From Diadema setosum (Eukaryota > Echinodermata > Echinoidea > Diadematoida > Diadematidae), in NCBI GenBank assembly GCA_033980235.1, contig CM067066.1:29066976-29130975 (forward strand): DNA of 64,000 nt. The letters are read 5' to 3'. Shown piece by piece: positions 46,221-57,400 of the stretch. How positions within the stretch are numbered: the first letter of the stretch is position 1; each line of letters starts with the position of its first letter. The position numbers and the translations under genes were made by a program. The notes below the pieces were generated by a model that saw only the letters and a program-made list of their open reading frames with translations, made no database searches and had not been told where the DNA came from.

Positions 46221-46783
46221 AATTAGGATTATACTAATGCCTGATATAATGAACAATAAACTCTTCGCTTTGTGGCATACATGAAAACATATCATTTCAA
46301 ACAATATTTAACTGTTGAAAGGATTAAAAACAAAACACCCCATGGTTTTTGAAAACCATTTCAAGGAAGTTAAAGGGATGGCATAGTTTTGATTGAGATT
46401 GGGCCTCAGGTTTTAACTTTGTTGTAAGAAAATGAGAAACTTTGTGAGAAATACGAAAAAGCATACAATTTTAAGAAGAATTTACAGTTTATTGGATGAA
46501 AGTCGGTTTTTAAATGACTGAGATATATCCGAGACTAACGTTGTCCCTATAAACGCTGAACCCCAACAATATGGAATCTAATGTCCCAAATTCTTCGCAA
46601 CCAATAATCGCTCATCATTTGAAAAAAAAAGATCTAAAAACTTACTTGTTTCATTAATGATCACATTGTATAATAGAGCGCATTTAAACATGACATGAAA
46701 AATGTGTTAAAAATGTAGGCCTATTAGTGTTATCATTATGATTATGATTATGATAATGATTATGATGATGATGATGATGATGA

Positions 46784-46837
<54 letters not shown>

Positions 46838-48068
46838 CATTCTTCCTGTTTTACTTGTAAACTTCCATCAGAGCAAAGCTAATAAGGAATTGACTGAAGA
46901 AATGACTTATGATAACAGTGTTATATTGCAAATTGGATACTAGTCTTATAATGAGGAACTTATTTGAAGTAAGGCTTGTACTAACCTACTAAAGCCCGTC
47001 TCTTGCTATTAATAATGCAGGATACAGATAAAACGAAATACATACACTAAATTGTTACAGATTATCTTTGTGTATTGGTAACATTTCGGAATTTTAAAAT
47101 TGGCAGCATAATACGATTTTGAACGTTTTCCCGACAAACTTGAAGTGAAGTTGAAACAACTTTCCGGAGTGAAGTGGAATAGGAAACTCTTATAGTATGC
47201 CCAGTTCAAGAGCATTAAGATGTATTAAAGCTTTCCACTAGGTTGCTAAAGTTATGCGCACTGCACTTGCATACGTGTGTACAAATTAATACGAAGTGCA
47301 AATACATAATGTTTGAGCCGATGGTAACTGAAACGTCCGAAACCGCCCGTCTTATTACTCCCTAAAACGCCCGAAACCACCTGTCCACATTTTTGAAATA
47401 GTTTTATGCTTTAACATTTTTATTGCTTTCATATAGAATATATAATTATGTAATTTAAAGGAGATCAAAGGTCAACAAATATTACTTACGTGACTCAAAA
47501 GTCTCTTGGTAAAGTCTAAATAGGCTTTCAAATAAACATAACTTATAACAGATAAAAATAAACATGTTGTGAGCTATTTTCTATAATTTAGAAAGTTGTC
47601 AAAATGAGAGTAATATTTCTGTTCTAGCGAACAATAGGTCATTATGTATGGAATCTTTAGTTGCCAAAGTGTTAATCAAACTTTGCTGAAGACTTCGGTC
47701 TGAAAACTCAGTTCTCTAAATCGAGTAGATAGTCTGGCGTTTATGAAAACATTTTTGATTATCGCTGGGTTTTTGTTCTTGCAATAAGATCGCATTTTTA
47801 TTTCTTATAGTTGGTATTTAATGCCATGCGGTTTAATTTCCGTTTTCTTGGAACAGCCTGTTTTTGTTTTTAAAGTTTAGACTATAAACACAGATAAAAT
47901 ATTGTATATATATGTCAGTTATGTACATAAATGTCAAACTTTCCAGCCGGAACGTGGCTATCTTATAAAACTTCACATGGAGGGATGTGTTCAGATTCTG
48001 CTCGCTTCCTACAACTCTGAAGATAGGAAAACATTCTGTGAAAATGATTACAAGTCGTAATGTTTATA
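46221..48068. other. gene-free stretch
   Basis: AT-rich; contains the triplet microsatellite at 46736-46837. Short local repeats such as AAACGTCCGAAACCGCCCG / AAACGCCCGAAACCACC lie at 47331-47390. No gene is supported. Confidence 0.4.
46736..46837. repeat. (ATG)n/(ATT)n microsatellite
   Basis: GATTAT, GATGAT and then about 50 bases of uninterrupted ATT units. Confidence 0.95.
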
Positions 48069-48148
48069 TATGAAGAACTTGCAACCAAAAGGCGCTAAAT
48101 CCATTGAAAATAATGGATTTAGCGCCTTTTGGAAGCAAGCTCTTCATA
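48069..48148. repeat. long near-perfect hairpin, MITE-like or pre-miRNA-like
   Basis: The arms 48067-48105 and 48112-48150 pair with only a few mismatches. The inner 21 bp (CCAAAAGGCGCTAAATCCATT) are perfectly complementary around a 6-base loop, GAAAAT. The structure is about 80 nt, the size of an animal microRNA precursor. The outer ends TATGAAGA/TCTTCATA are flanked by TA, which would also fit a small mariner-type MITE. Perfection of the inner stem argues for a young repeat. Confidence 0.75.
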
Positions 48149-49867
48149 CATGGCGAGTAAGGATAACATGTTTATATTGTAAATGCGCTGTAAAACGCCT
48201 CCTTAAAACTACGTAACTCACAGTAACATCACATGAACTTGCATGTTACAGATGGTATTTAAAACAAAATTACTGAACAACAACATTCACATTAAAAGGA
48301 CACAAAATAAGGGTTGCCGACAGTAACCGACCCCACTGGAAGTACAAATCCTTAACTTAAACTCTGTGCTGTGTTTATCATATTCAAGGATTGCTTTAGG
48401 AGAGCTTAATGTAGTTTGAACATCCATAAATTCAACTTTATATTAAGTGTTGATTTAAATTAAACGTACACATGATTGTGTGCTGCGATAATTGCCGTTC
48501 TGCCTTGGCACAGATTTTTTTGTTTGTTTGTTTGTTTTGTTTTAATCACGGACAATGTCCTCGCATCCAGAGCCCTTGAAAATGAAATAGATGTCTCTTT
48601 ATTCATAAACACGATCTTGACACAACTACAATAATAAAAAAGGGGGGGGTATACCACGTGTATACAGTCAACATAACCTTCTTTGTGCTGGCGTGTTTTG
48701 TAATTATCTGCCACTTTTGCAACGCACCTTCACCACTTCTTGTGAAGCAGGTAATTGTTCGGTCTCCTCCCCGAACTTCTCCCCCACCTCTCATCTAGCG
48801 ACCCCGTTAGCATCCTCCCCCTTTCCTACTTCTGGTTGTTTCTGTGTGTAGTCCCTGATTTCACTGGGGCTATCCTCCTCCAACATGTCATGAGCAAGAT
48901 TAGAACATCATTTTGATTCCGAGTTTGCTTCATCCCCTGCTCCATGAAGTGTGCGCAAATATTTGCCAGAGCCTCGTCGAAGATATCACTCATAGATCAA
49001 TTGTTTTAAAGTAGCCGACTCTCGGAAACATGCACTCTTGAATCCACTGTGTATAAAATTTCAAGTTTTCGTCCCATCCTCCCCCTCCGTCGCACCGAGC
49101 TCGGCAAGCGACGGCGCGGCGGGCGGTTCGGCACGCGACGGCCGCAGGGGTTCCAATGTCTTCACTTTAAGTCTGTGCTTATCTGCATTTATCTTTCCAG
49201 TGTCGAGATTATTTTACGACCCATAAGATTCAAGCATTACTTTGGATATCACATGGACGGCATGGCAACTTGTAAATATGTAACTGATAGAAAGGACATT
49301 ACCTTACAATTAAAACATGTCAGCTGAACATTTTCAGCAACGCAAATATCGGCCGACCCCTTCAGCTGATTCTGAAGTTCCCCTTTTAAAAGAGAAAAGC
49401 TTGTCGTCACATCTTTGTCTTGTTGGTCATGCGTAAATGTATGTATAGATTTAAGTAGACTCTTCCTTTTCAATTGGTCATCCTTTTTGGTCGTTTGTTT
49501 GTTTGTTTGTTTGTTTGTTTTTTCGTTTGGCCCATTAGTTTCATTTTTATCAGCCGTATAACCAAAGGCGGCAACTCTAATATCATGTCGGAGACCTATA
49601 AATATCTGTAAAGTTAGAGTGCAATTCTACACCAAGATGTAATTTGGTTTGGTAAATGGAGTGAAATTAAACAAAGAGAATGTCAGAAGTTTGTTTCATC
49701 AAACTCAGACATAAAATAAGAAAGTCATGAGATAATCATGTTATCTGTATATCAACAATTTCTCGCGAAGGTACAGTATGTTGTGTGCATCGGTTTAATT
49801 TGTTGTTCACACAAATCAAAAGAGAGGATAAGATATCTGCACTGTTTTGATTTCTTGTGATTTAATA
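48149..49867. other. gene-free stretch
   Basis: Holds a (GTTT)n near 48521-48535 and another at 49493-49520. A GC-rich patch at 49080-49155 (CGACGGCGCGGCGGGCGG) is open on the plus strand without a recognisable domain. No gene is supported. Confidence 0.4.
49493..49520. repeat. (GTTT)7 microsatellite
   Basis: Perfect GTTT repeats followed by T6. Confidence 0.95.
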
Positions 49868-50023
49868 TACATCAGGGTTCGACACTAACTTTTTTGTTTG
49901 GTGGACGGTTTTGAATTTGAACTCTTGGTGGAACGAAAAAGATAGTGGCCCGAAATAAAAGCAAAAGAAAGAAGCCATATTGAACTTGATAAATTTGGTG
50001 GTCCGACACCAATGTATACATAC

Positions 50024-50026
<3 letters not shown>

Positions 50027-50099
<73 letters not shown>
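50027..50099. repeat. (TA)n microsatellite
   Basis: About 60 bases of uninterrupted TA plus a short interrupted end. The 110-codon minus frame across it (poly Ile/Tyr) is an artefact. Confidence 0.95.
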
Positions 50100-51742
50100 A
50101 TATGTATTTTAAGAACAATAGAATGGTTATGGAGGAAACGGGAATGTCAAAAAGAAAGATGAAAAAAAAAACAGTTTGTGGTTCTGCGGGTGGAAAGCTG
50201 CACATTATATACTTCAAGATTATTTCGGATGATAATGCTTCGTCTCCATCAACTAACTATACGGTGAGATCACAATATGATGTCATATGACGTGAGTATA
50301 CATATTCACGGCACTTGTATACATCACAAATAATGATATAGTACATTACCGGGACAATGTTTTAAACGTGATAGATTGTAATCTATCCACCCTATCATAA
50401 TTATTGTCACAACATGAATCTCCCCAAGGAAGGATCTGATTGGCCGGGTAATCAGAAACATTGACAGCATCGCTGCTATTTCTCCTGATCCGGTACTTTT
50501 AGGATTTTTTTTTTTTTTTTTTTGGTATTACCTGACACTATTTTCATAACCAGGATATGTGCGCGAGGTAGAAATTTGATTGATGTGGGTTGTTGGTGTT
50601 GTTTTTTCGCGCTCATTTGCGACACGTGTAGAAGGAGAGATGTTCAGCGGCACTTTGCACATGCTATAATGTATCACCCGATAATAAGGACATACAAGGC
50701 ACAATTGCGAGTGCTATGGTATATCGCTTTCCTGATAATTAACGGGTTGGTCGGGTGGGCCATGAATTGCGTTGAATGGAGCTCTGCGGCTGTGCCCCAT
50801 GTTTCAGTTTCGAGATACGTGCGATGCTATATGGTGACGTGCCTCGTTATTAATTACGGATCGTAATCAAAGCTTTAATTGAATACACGATAACAATGCA
50901 GTGTATGTCAGCGAATAACGCCCAAGAATAGAATCGTCACAAGAGGCACTTGAAGACGAAACTTGTCACAGAACAGATGTCTATGATTATAATATTGCAC
51001 GTTCCGGTGACATGTATGTTTGCATAAATGTTGTGTGTGTGTGTGCGTGTAGGTGTGTGGGTGTGAGCATGTGTGTGTGTTTTGGCTTCCTGTGCTCTCG
51101 TGTACACTTTCGTATTAGCTAAGAACTAAGTGTGTGATAGCTCTTTGGTGTTAGTTAACATAACCTAATTTCCCCACAGCTGAGTTTCTTTGAATTCTCT
51201 ATGCACCCTGTACGAAATATATATACACTTACGAATACACTGTATATCGCAAATCTTATTAAAAAAGTACACTCCGTTTATTTCCTTATATCCTTCCGTT
51301 TCGTACAGCTTTTGAAATTGATCGAGCGGAGAACATTATTTCGTTATCAAGTTGCTTCATCCCACTGAATAAACACGTGAAATATAGAGATAAAAGGAAA
51401 CAAGCAGACAAACAAACAAACAAACAAACAAGTGTTATTTAGGACATCGAGAATAGGATGATTTTGCACAGAATTCAAATCAATGAATGTTCAAATCTTC
51501 CTCTTAGAGACAATTTCTTAGATTATAATACACAGAATAATTGATTATCTTATCAAGTACTATGTTGTATTATACATTCAAGACATCGCAAAAGTCGGTT
51601 TGTTCCAACAAACTCATGCATATGTTTCGTTTTGTTTGGTTTTGTTTTTAATGTGTAATAAAACTAGCCAAGATTTGTCATCGACTTACGTCACGATCAC
51701 GTGACAGCGTTTCCTATTGAGCTTGATAAGGTATACCCAATC
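50100..51742. other. gene-free stretch
   Basis: Holds T20 at 50506-50525, GT-rich sequence at 51027-51080 and (CAAA)n at 51408-51431. The plus frame at 50522-50866 is 114 codons long but starts in the T-run and has no domain signature. No gene is supported. Confidence 0.4.
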
Positions 51743-51800
51743 TTCCTAACCCTGACCCTAACATTAACCATAACCCTAACCCTAAAACCTAACCCTAATC
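51743..51800. repeat. interstitial telomere-like (CCCTAA)n tract
   Basis: Degenerate CCCTAA units (CCTAACCCTGACCCTAACAT, ATAACCCTAACCCTAAAACC) over about 58 bases. The animal telomere unit is TTAGGG, so this matches its complement. A related but looser tract lies inside the inverted-repeat element at 2328-2535. Confidence 0.75.
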
Positions 51801-53862
51801 TTTAAATCAATCTTAACCGGTGTTGTAGGCTTGGTTGTTGTAGCGAGCTTACTGTCCGCAAGCGCGAAACAGCAGTACAGAGAGAAGCGGAAGTGTGATA
51901 AAGGTCATTAAAAGCTCATCGCTTTCACCGTCTTTTGGATGCTAGCAAAAACTTTAAACTGACTAAAAAAAAGTCAAGAAGTCGAGAAAGCGCATAAACG
52001 CTGGTTAAGCCAACCACCTAGGCTGTAATAAGGAGAGAGTTGGAGCGGAAAAGTGACAGTTCGCCCCCAGCATCGATCGCTTCTTTGCAGCCTTCGATGA
52101 CCCCCTGATAATATCTTTACCACCATCGGTCCGCGGTTGCTACATCTTTGATCTGATTTTACTTGTATTATAAAAAGCAACTTACTTTGCAGAACGAGCA
52201 CAAGCGTGGATATCAACACTTAAGCTTTTCTGAACATGTTCGCCATCACTCTCCCTTTTTTCTCTTTTTGTTTAAACGAAAAATTTGCGTGACTTTTTAC
52301 GTCATCTCCCATAGCATGCCCATGAGATATACGTTTTATATATCCTTGGCGTTTTTTTCTTCTCTCCCGAGTCAATAATACACATCACTTATGGATAACT
52401 TAGTTCATTGCGTCTTTTCGTTGCCATGGGGACAGTGTTCCGCCCCTTCGATACCAAAAATAACACCGAAGTTCTTCCAACTTTGTGCTCAAAGTGCTTG
52501 AGCTTTGGTGGAGTGACAGGGAGTTACACTTCGACTGAATGAATGATAATCTACATCAGTTTATTTGACAGAAAATTACTTTGTTGTTGTTGTTTTTTTC
52601 TCAGTGAATGCTATTGATCAACTGGATAAAAGTAGCTATTGTAATAGGGGCACATTTTACAACCATATTGTTGTCATGTAGTATCTACGAAAAAAAAAAA
52701 ACCCATAATGACAAGGGCATGTTGTGACTGTTTTTTCTTCTTCTTCTTCTTCTTCTTGTTCTTGTTCTTCTTCTTCTTCTTCTTCTTCTCCTTCTTGCTC
52801 TTCTTCTTCTTCTTTAGTGTCGAAGTGTACCACGCGCTGTTTTCTGGTTATTGACCTTGAATGAATTTTAGCAAAAACCCAGAGTATAATGTTGAACCAG
52901 AATAAGCGAAAGCAAAAATCCCACAGTGATTCGATATGCATCTAAACCTCCCTCGCGAACTTTGGCGATGAAGAGTTAAGTGGTATCGCAACGCATGAAC
53001 CAAATATAGGTGGCTGGCTATCTATTTATAGCGACTTTAATGAATGATAAGCAGTGCGTGGGAATGGCGTCATGTGTCTCTTGCTCTATGCCTTTAAAAG
53101 GATATAATCGCAATCGGCCAACTATTTATAAGAGAAGAGAAGTATACGTAATTATACTTCAAGTCCTAACTGACCGAGAGTGTAGCGCATACATTGAATG
53201 TCAATAACATCGAGAGTATATACAGGTCCCTGTGCTGTCGGTAGGCCTATCCCTTAAATCACATCAAATAATGTAAATATTTATCTAGTCTGAATCTGGA
53301 AGCATGACCCCTCACCTGAAAAAGATAATCAAGAAAAATATTAATAGCTTCTCCATCCGTGTATTACTCTTACGTTCAACTGTAATCCTAGATTTTCTCC
53401 TTTTGTCGTAGCACAATGACATGTCAATAGGTGTTGATTTACGAGCCCTTGGCAAAGGGGAAAAAATGAAGAGATAAAACCTAAATAAATATGATAAGGT
53501 AATAAAGAATCGCTCTTGCGTTGATACCCCGTGATCATGAGCAAACTTTTTATCGTGACCTGGGTTTTTATAATATTTGATCCTCAACACTCGACACACA
53601 TTATCATCTAAAACACCTTGTCCTTTCTAGATTTGCAACAAGAGTTTCAAAGAAAAATGTGGCGTCATTACAGTGTTCACTTTCATGCTCGATGCAAGTG
53701 ACAGCTCCTTATGCCGCCTGATGAGGCTTTGATTGATGAACTTTATCAATGACCAAAATTACCAACTCTTGAGGTGCAAAGGGCGATAATGCTGAGAAAG
53801 CGTCTTCAAAATATGATGTCTGGATTATTAATATCATTATGTAATATCAGCCATAGAAAGAT
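51801..53862. other. gene-free stretch
   Basis: Contains the (TTC)n tract at 52731-52816. On the minus strand, a perfect-consensus donor GTAAGT follows GTTCTGCAAA near 52187, but no convincing upstream coding frame exists. It is recorded as a possible 5' untranslated exon only. No gene is supported. Confidence 0.35.
52731..52816. repeat. (TTC)n microsatellite
   Basis: TTC repeats interrupted by TTG and CTC. The poly-Glu minus frame over it is an artefact. Confidence 0.95.
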
Positions 53863-53991
53863 GGCTTGATTTATAGGCACTTTGATTTATTGACAAATTT
53901 TATCCCTCGCGTTCAGTTAAGATAATTTCCCGTGCTCTATTCTGTATCACGCTAGGCATCAATAGCCAAATAAAAGCTGAGAATTCCAGTT
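53863..53991 (+). repeat. dispersed repeat, copy B
   Basis: Second copy of the repeat at 29071-29197, same orientation, 24.8 kb away. Shared landmarks are GCTTGATTT, TTGACAAATTTTAT, TTCAGTTAA, TATCACGCTAGG, ATCAAT and AAAGCTG. Confidence 0.75.
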
Positions 53992-54033
53992 ATCGTCTGT
54001 AAGGGCGAATTGAATATGTTTGGAGGTTGGTGG

Positions 54034-54066
<33 letters not shown>

Positions 54067-55097
54067 CTTGATTGATTAAATGCCGCGTTTACTTTGCCTA
54101 CATGTGTCCAAAATCTTATCTTTGCAATACCACCCTTAGATTCCCCCACTTTTATCAATTCCGCCTTTTTTTTTTATAGTAACATATTTCATTTTTCCTA
54201 CACCCATTTCTATCGATTACAAAGATGACTTACTTGTTTGAAACGTGAACTGAATATGTAAAAGGTCACAGAACTCGGCTCATTCTGACGACTTTTATCC
54301 TTTTTGTTTCCTCAAACTCTCCAAATAGGTGTTGTCACATGCTTGTTCATGAACGCTTCTACACAGTAACTGATGAAGAAAACGCTTACTTTCATTCCCT
54401 CTTCCAGACAAAACGAAATAAATTTTCTTTCTCATATGAGTCAAAGTCTTGGTTTAGCGACCTGCCCATGTGATACGTATCCACCGAATAAAAACTTAAT
54501 CAATGCCCACTAAATTGCGCGAGAGAGGCAAGCCTGTTAGTAGCTACATAACTCTTTGCAAAGATTGTTCGCGAGGGAATGTAGATCTTTAATTAATGAG
54601 TTCGCCCAAGTTTACAGAAAACATACATAGAATTTACCATTAGCTAGACATATTTTCCTTTACATGATCAAAGACAATTAATAACTCTGTATCATAAGGA
54701 TTATCGCTCAACATTGGCAATTATTCATTGAGACAATTGACTGAACTTAAAAAAAAAAATATTAAGTGTTAAAGGGCGTACTATACGCAACCTTCCCTCA
54801 TTCACATTCCCTCCTTAACACTTGCAATTAAGTGATAATCATACCCAAACCTGGCGAAACGACTTCGCAATAAACCTGACGTCTTTCAAGACGGACATCA
54901 ACAAATTATTGTATTGTAATGTTCGTTTCTTTCTTATCATTTCATAGAGCACAGCATGAAGTTTTGCCTGCCTGCCCTGCGTATCGAAATCTCTTTGACC
55001 GTGTCGTACATGTAACCCATCAAACCTCGTGTATGACTTGAACTCAGAGATGAGCGAGGGCAGTGGACGCACTGCGCATGTGCAACGACGGGCCGCG

Positions 55098-55100
<3 letters not shown>
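53992..55100. other. gene-free stretch
   Basis: Includes (GT)13 at 54041-54066. Otherwise AT-rich unique sequence without supported features. Confidence 0.4.

Positions 55101-55129
<29 letters not shown>
55101..55129. repeat. T-run of about 29 bases
   Basis: Long homopolymer T. The Lys-rich minus frame across it (54839-55231) is partly generated by this run. Confidence 0.9.
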
Positions 55130-55132
<3 letters not shown>

Positions 55133-55629
55133 TCGAGCCTGTTTTGGCACTGGTCGACTGTCTGCCAAACAGGACTTTATTTCTAGACGGTGTCCTCTTA
55201 ACAAGAGGCGAATGCAAAGGCGGATATGCATTCCATCTTGAAGGTCGCAAGGGAAAGGTTGCCATGTCTCATCACAGAACTACCTGACTCCATGGTCTCA
55301 TCAGCATGGAGCTATAACAGTAGCTCTATGGCGCACGTGGAGTATTATTATTACTCTTATTAAAGTATTAACATTGTAGTGTCCTCACATTGCTTGGGAT
55401 AATAACTGCCTTAGCCTCCGTCACATGTCATTTTTCGTGTGGAGTAAAAAAAAAAAGATAATTTCTTAATTCTAGGAAACTAATTTTTCATCAAATAGCA
55501 CCAATTGGAGAGCTAAAGAGATCCGTCTATTGTTTCATGTAAAACCACTCTCCAGAAAATAATGAACATCTCAACAATAGGCTGGATAAGGAAAGTAGTA
55601 GTAGTTCTAGTAGTATATTTAATATGATT

Positions 55630-55634
55630 AGTAC

Positions 55635-55667
<33 letters not shown>

Positions 55668-55815
55668 CATTATTATTATTATTATTATTATTACTATTAT
55701 TATTATTATTATTGTTATCATTATTATTATTATTAGCATTAGCATTAGCATAAGCATTAGCATTATCATTACTATTAGTGGTAGTATAGTAGTAGTAGTA
55801 GTAGTAGTAGTAATA
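55630..55815. repeat. compound (ATT)n-(AGCATT)n-(GTA)n microsatellite
   Basis: Long ATT blocks with single ATC/ACT interruptions, then AGCATT hexamers, then GTA triplets. Confidence 0.95.
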
Positions 55816-56663
55816 GTCTAGTACGAGTAGTAGTAAATGTATTTTAAGGGTGGTGTTCGCAATAGCTGTGGTAAAAGTTATAGCAAGAAAGTGATAATAG
55901 CCTACTAATCAAAGCAGTACAGTAATAGTTATATGATATAATAACAGGAATGACAATGACAACGGTTTAAACAGCAATGATTATATTAATGGCCAAAAGA
56001 TGAAATAATAAAACTGATTATGGAACAACAATGATAAAAATAAATGCTAATGATATTCATAAAGCATCGACTTTAGTAACATTACTGTTAACAAGTCAGG
56101 CATTATATCAGCAGGTAAGATTAGAAGAGGTTGCGGCAGTAATACAGTGCATAGTTTATATAGGACAACAAATCAGCGCACAGCATTAGAATCGGCAGTC
56201 TCTTGGGAGTATTGTTATTTTTGGAAAAATAAAAAGTGCAAAACATTGAAGTCAATCCGATTCAGGAGCTTCGGTTTTGCGAGCCCAAAATAGCCTCCGC
56301 CATTCCATGGCTTTCAGTTGCAAATGAAGCCTTAGCCAGGATAGTTTGTTTTGGGTAATATGTTGTTTTGTTTATGGGTAGTTTATTTGTTTATTTTTAA
56401 GCATACTATATGCTCTCATTACCATGTTGTTTAATGTCCCGTACCAAAGCGCATTAACGGCGATAGAAACCGACGAGCTGGTCACCATTTCAGGGTTTTG
56501 TTTTGTTTCTACTTATCTCAAGTAGAAACCCAAATCTGAGGCGAAATTGAAATCCGCCACACTTACAGGCCAACTGAACAGCGCCTGCACGGAGAAGGTG
56601 CGGCGTGTGAATATGGTCAGAAAGGCCTCTGTTTCACTGTGGTGACGGTCACTCATTGCGTCT

Positions 56664-56668
<5 letters not shown>
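55816..56668. other. gene-free stretch
   Basis: AT-rich sequence; no features supported. Confidence 0.4.
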
Positions 56669-56732
<64 letters not shown>

Positions 56733-56738
56733 TGTGTT
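56669..56738. repeat. compound (TC)n-(TG)n microsatellite
   Basis: About 46 bases of TC followed by 23 of TG, with a (CTGT)n stretch shortly after at 56788-56812. Confidence 0.95.
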
Positions 56739-56913
56739 GGGTGGGAGTTGTATGGGGGTGTGAGTGTGTCGTATGAGTATTTTTCTGCCTGCCTGTCTGT
56801 CTGTCTGTCTTTCTGTAGATATGTTATATACATCCCGACAACTGAACTAAACAACTTTGACGAAGTTAAAAACAATATTCCAATATTAAACATCATTGTT
56901 ATATAGCTAGATA

Positions 56914-56985
<72 letters not shown>
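56914..56985. repeat. (TA)n microsatellite
   Basis: About 70 bases of TA with one TACATA interruption. Confidence 0.95.
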
Positions 56986-56987
<2 letters not shown>

Positions 56988-57345
56988 GATACATATGAAC
57001 ATGCACATCAATCATATCATAAAGGAAACTATCAGCTCTTTTTATGTGTGCCTGAATAATTACTTTTTTTTGTCTTCTGGCATGGTGTTATGATTTCACT
57101 TTCTTTCCTCTGAATATATCTATCTATGGCATCATTTCATGTGACATGGGAGTAGGAGCCTTTTAGAATAAGGCGAATATGACACGAACCACATTCACAT
57201 GTGTCTCTACGGTCTGGGTTAACTATAACCAGACCAAACTGTGAGATAGTAAAATATGCACAGTCATTATACTTCTACCATGAGTTGTTCAGACTTCCAC
57301 AGCGTTTTGGCCTATACAGAGAGGCAAAGTGAAATAGAGAGAGAA

Positions 57346-57400
57346 AGACAGACGGACAGATAGACAGACAGACAGACATACAGACAGACAGACAGACATA
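57346..57400. repeat. (GACA)n microsatellite
   Basis: GACAGACAGACA units with a few CATA interruptions. Confidence 0.9.

Noticed and set aside
52150..52260. Minus-strand exon ending at the consensus donor GTAAGT near 52187
   Set aside because: The only ATG upstream (MANMFRKA) stops at once; without transcript data a 5' untranslated exon cannot be distinguished from chance.
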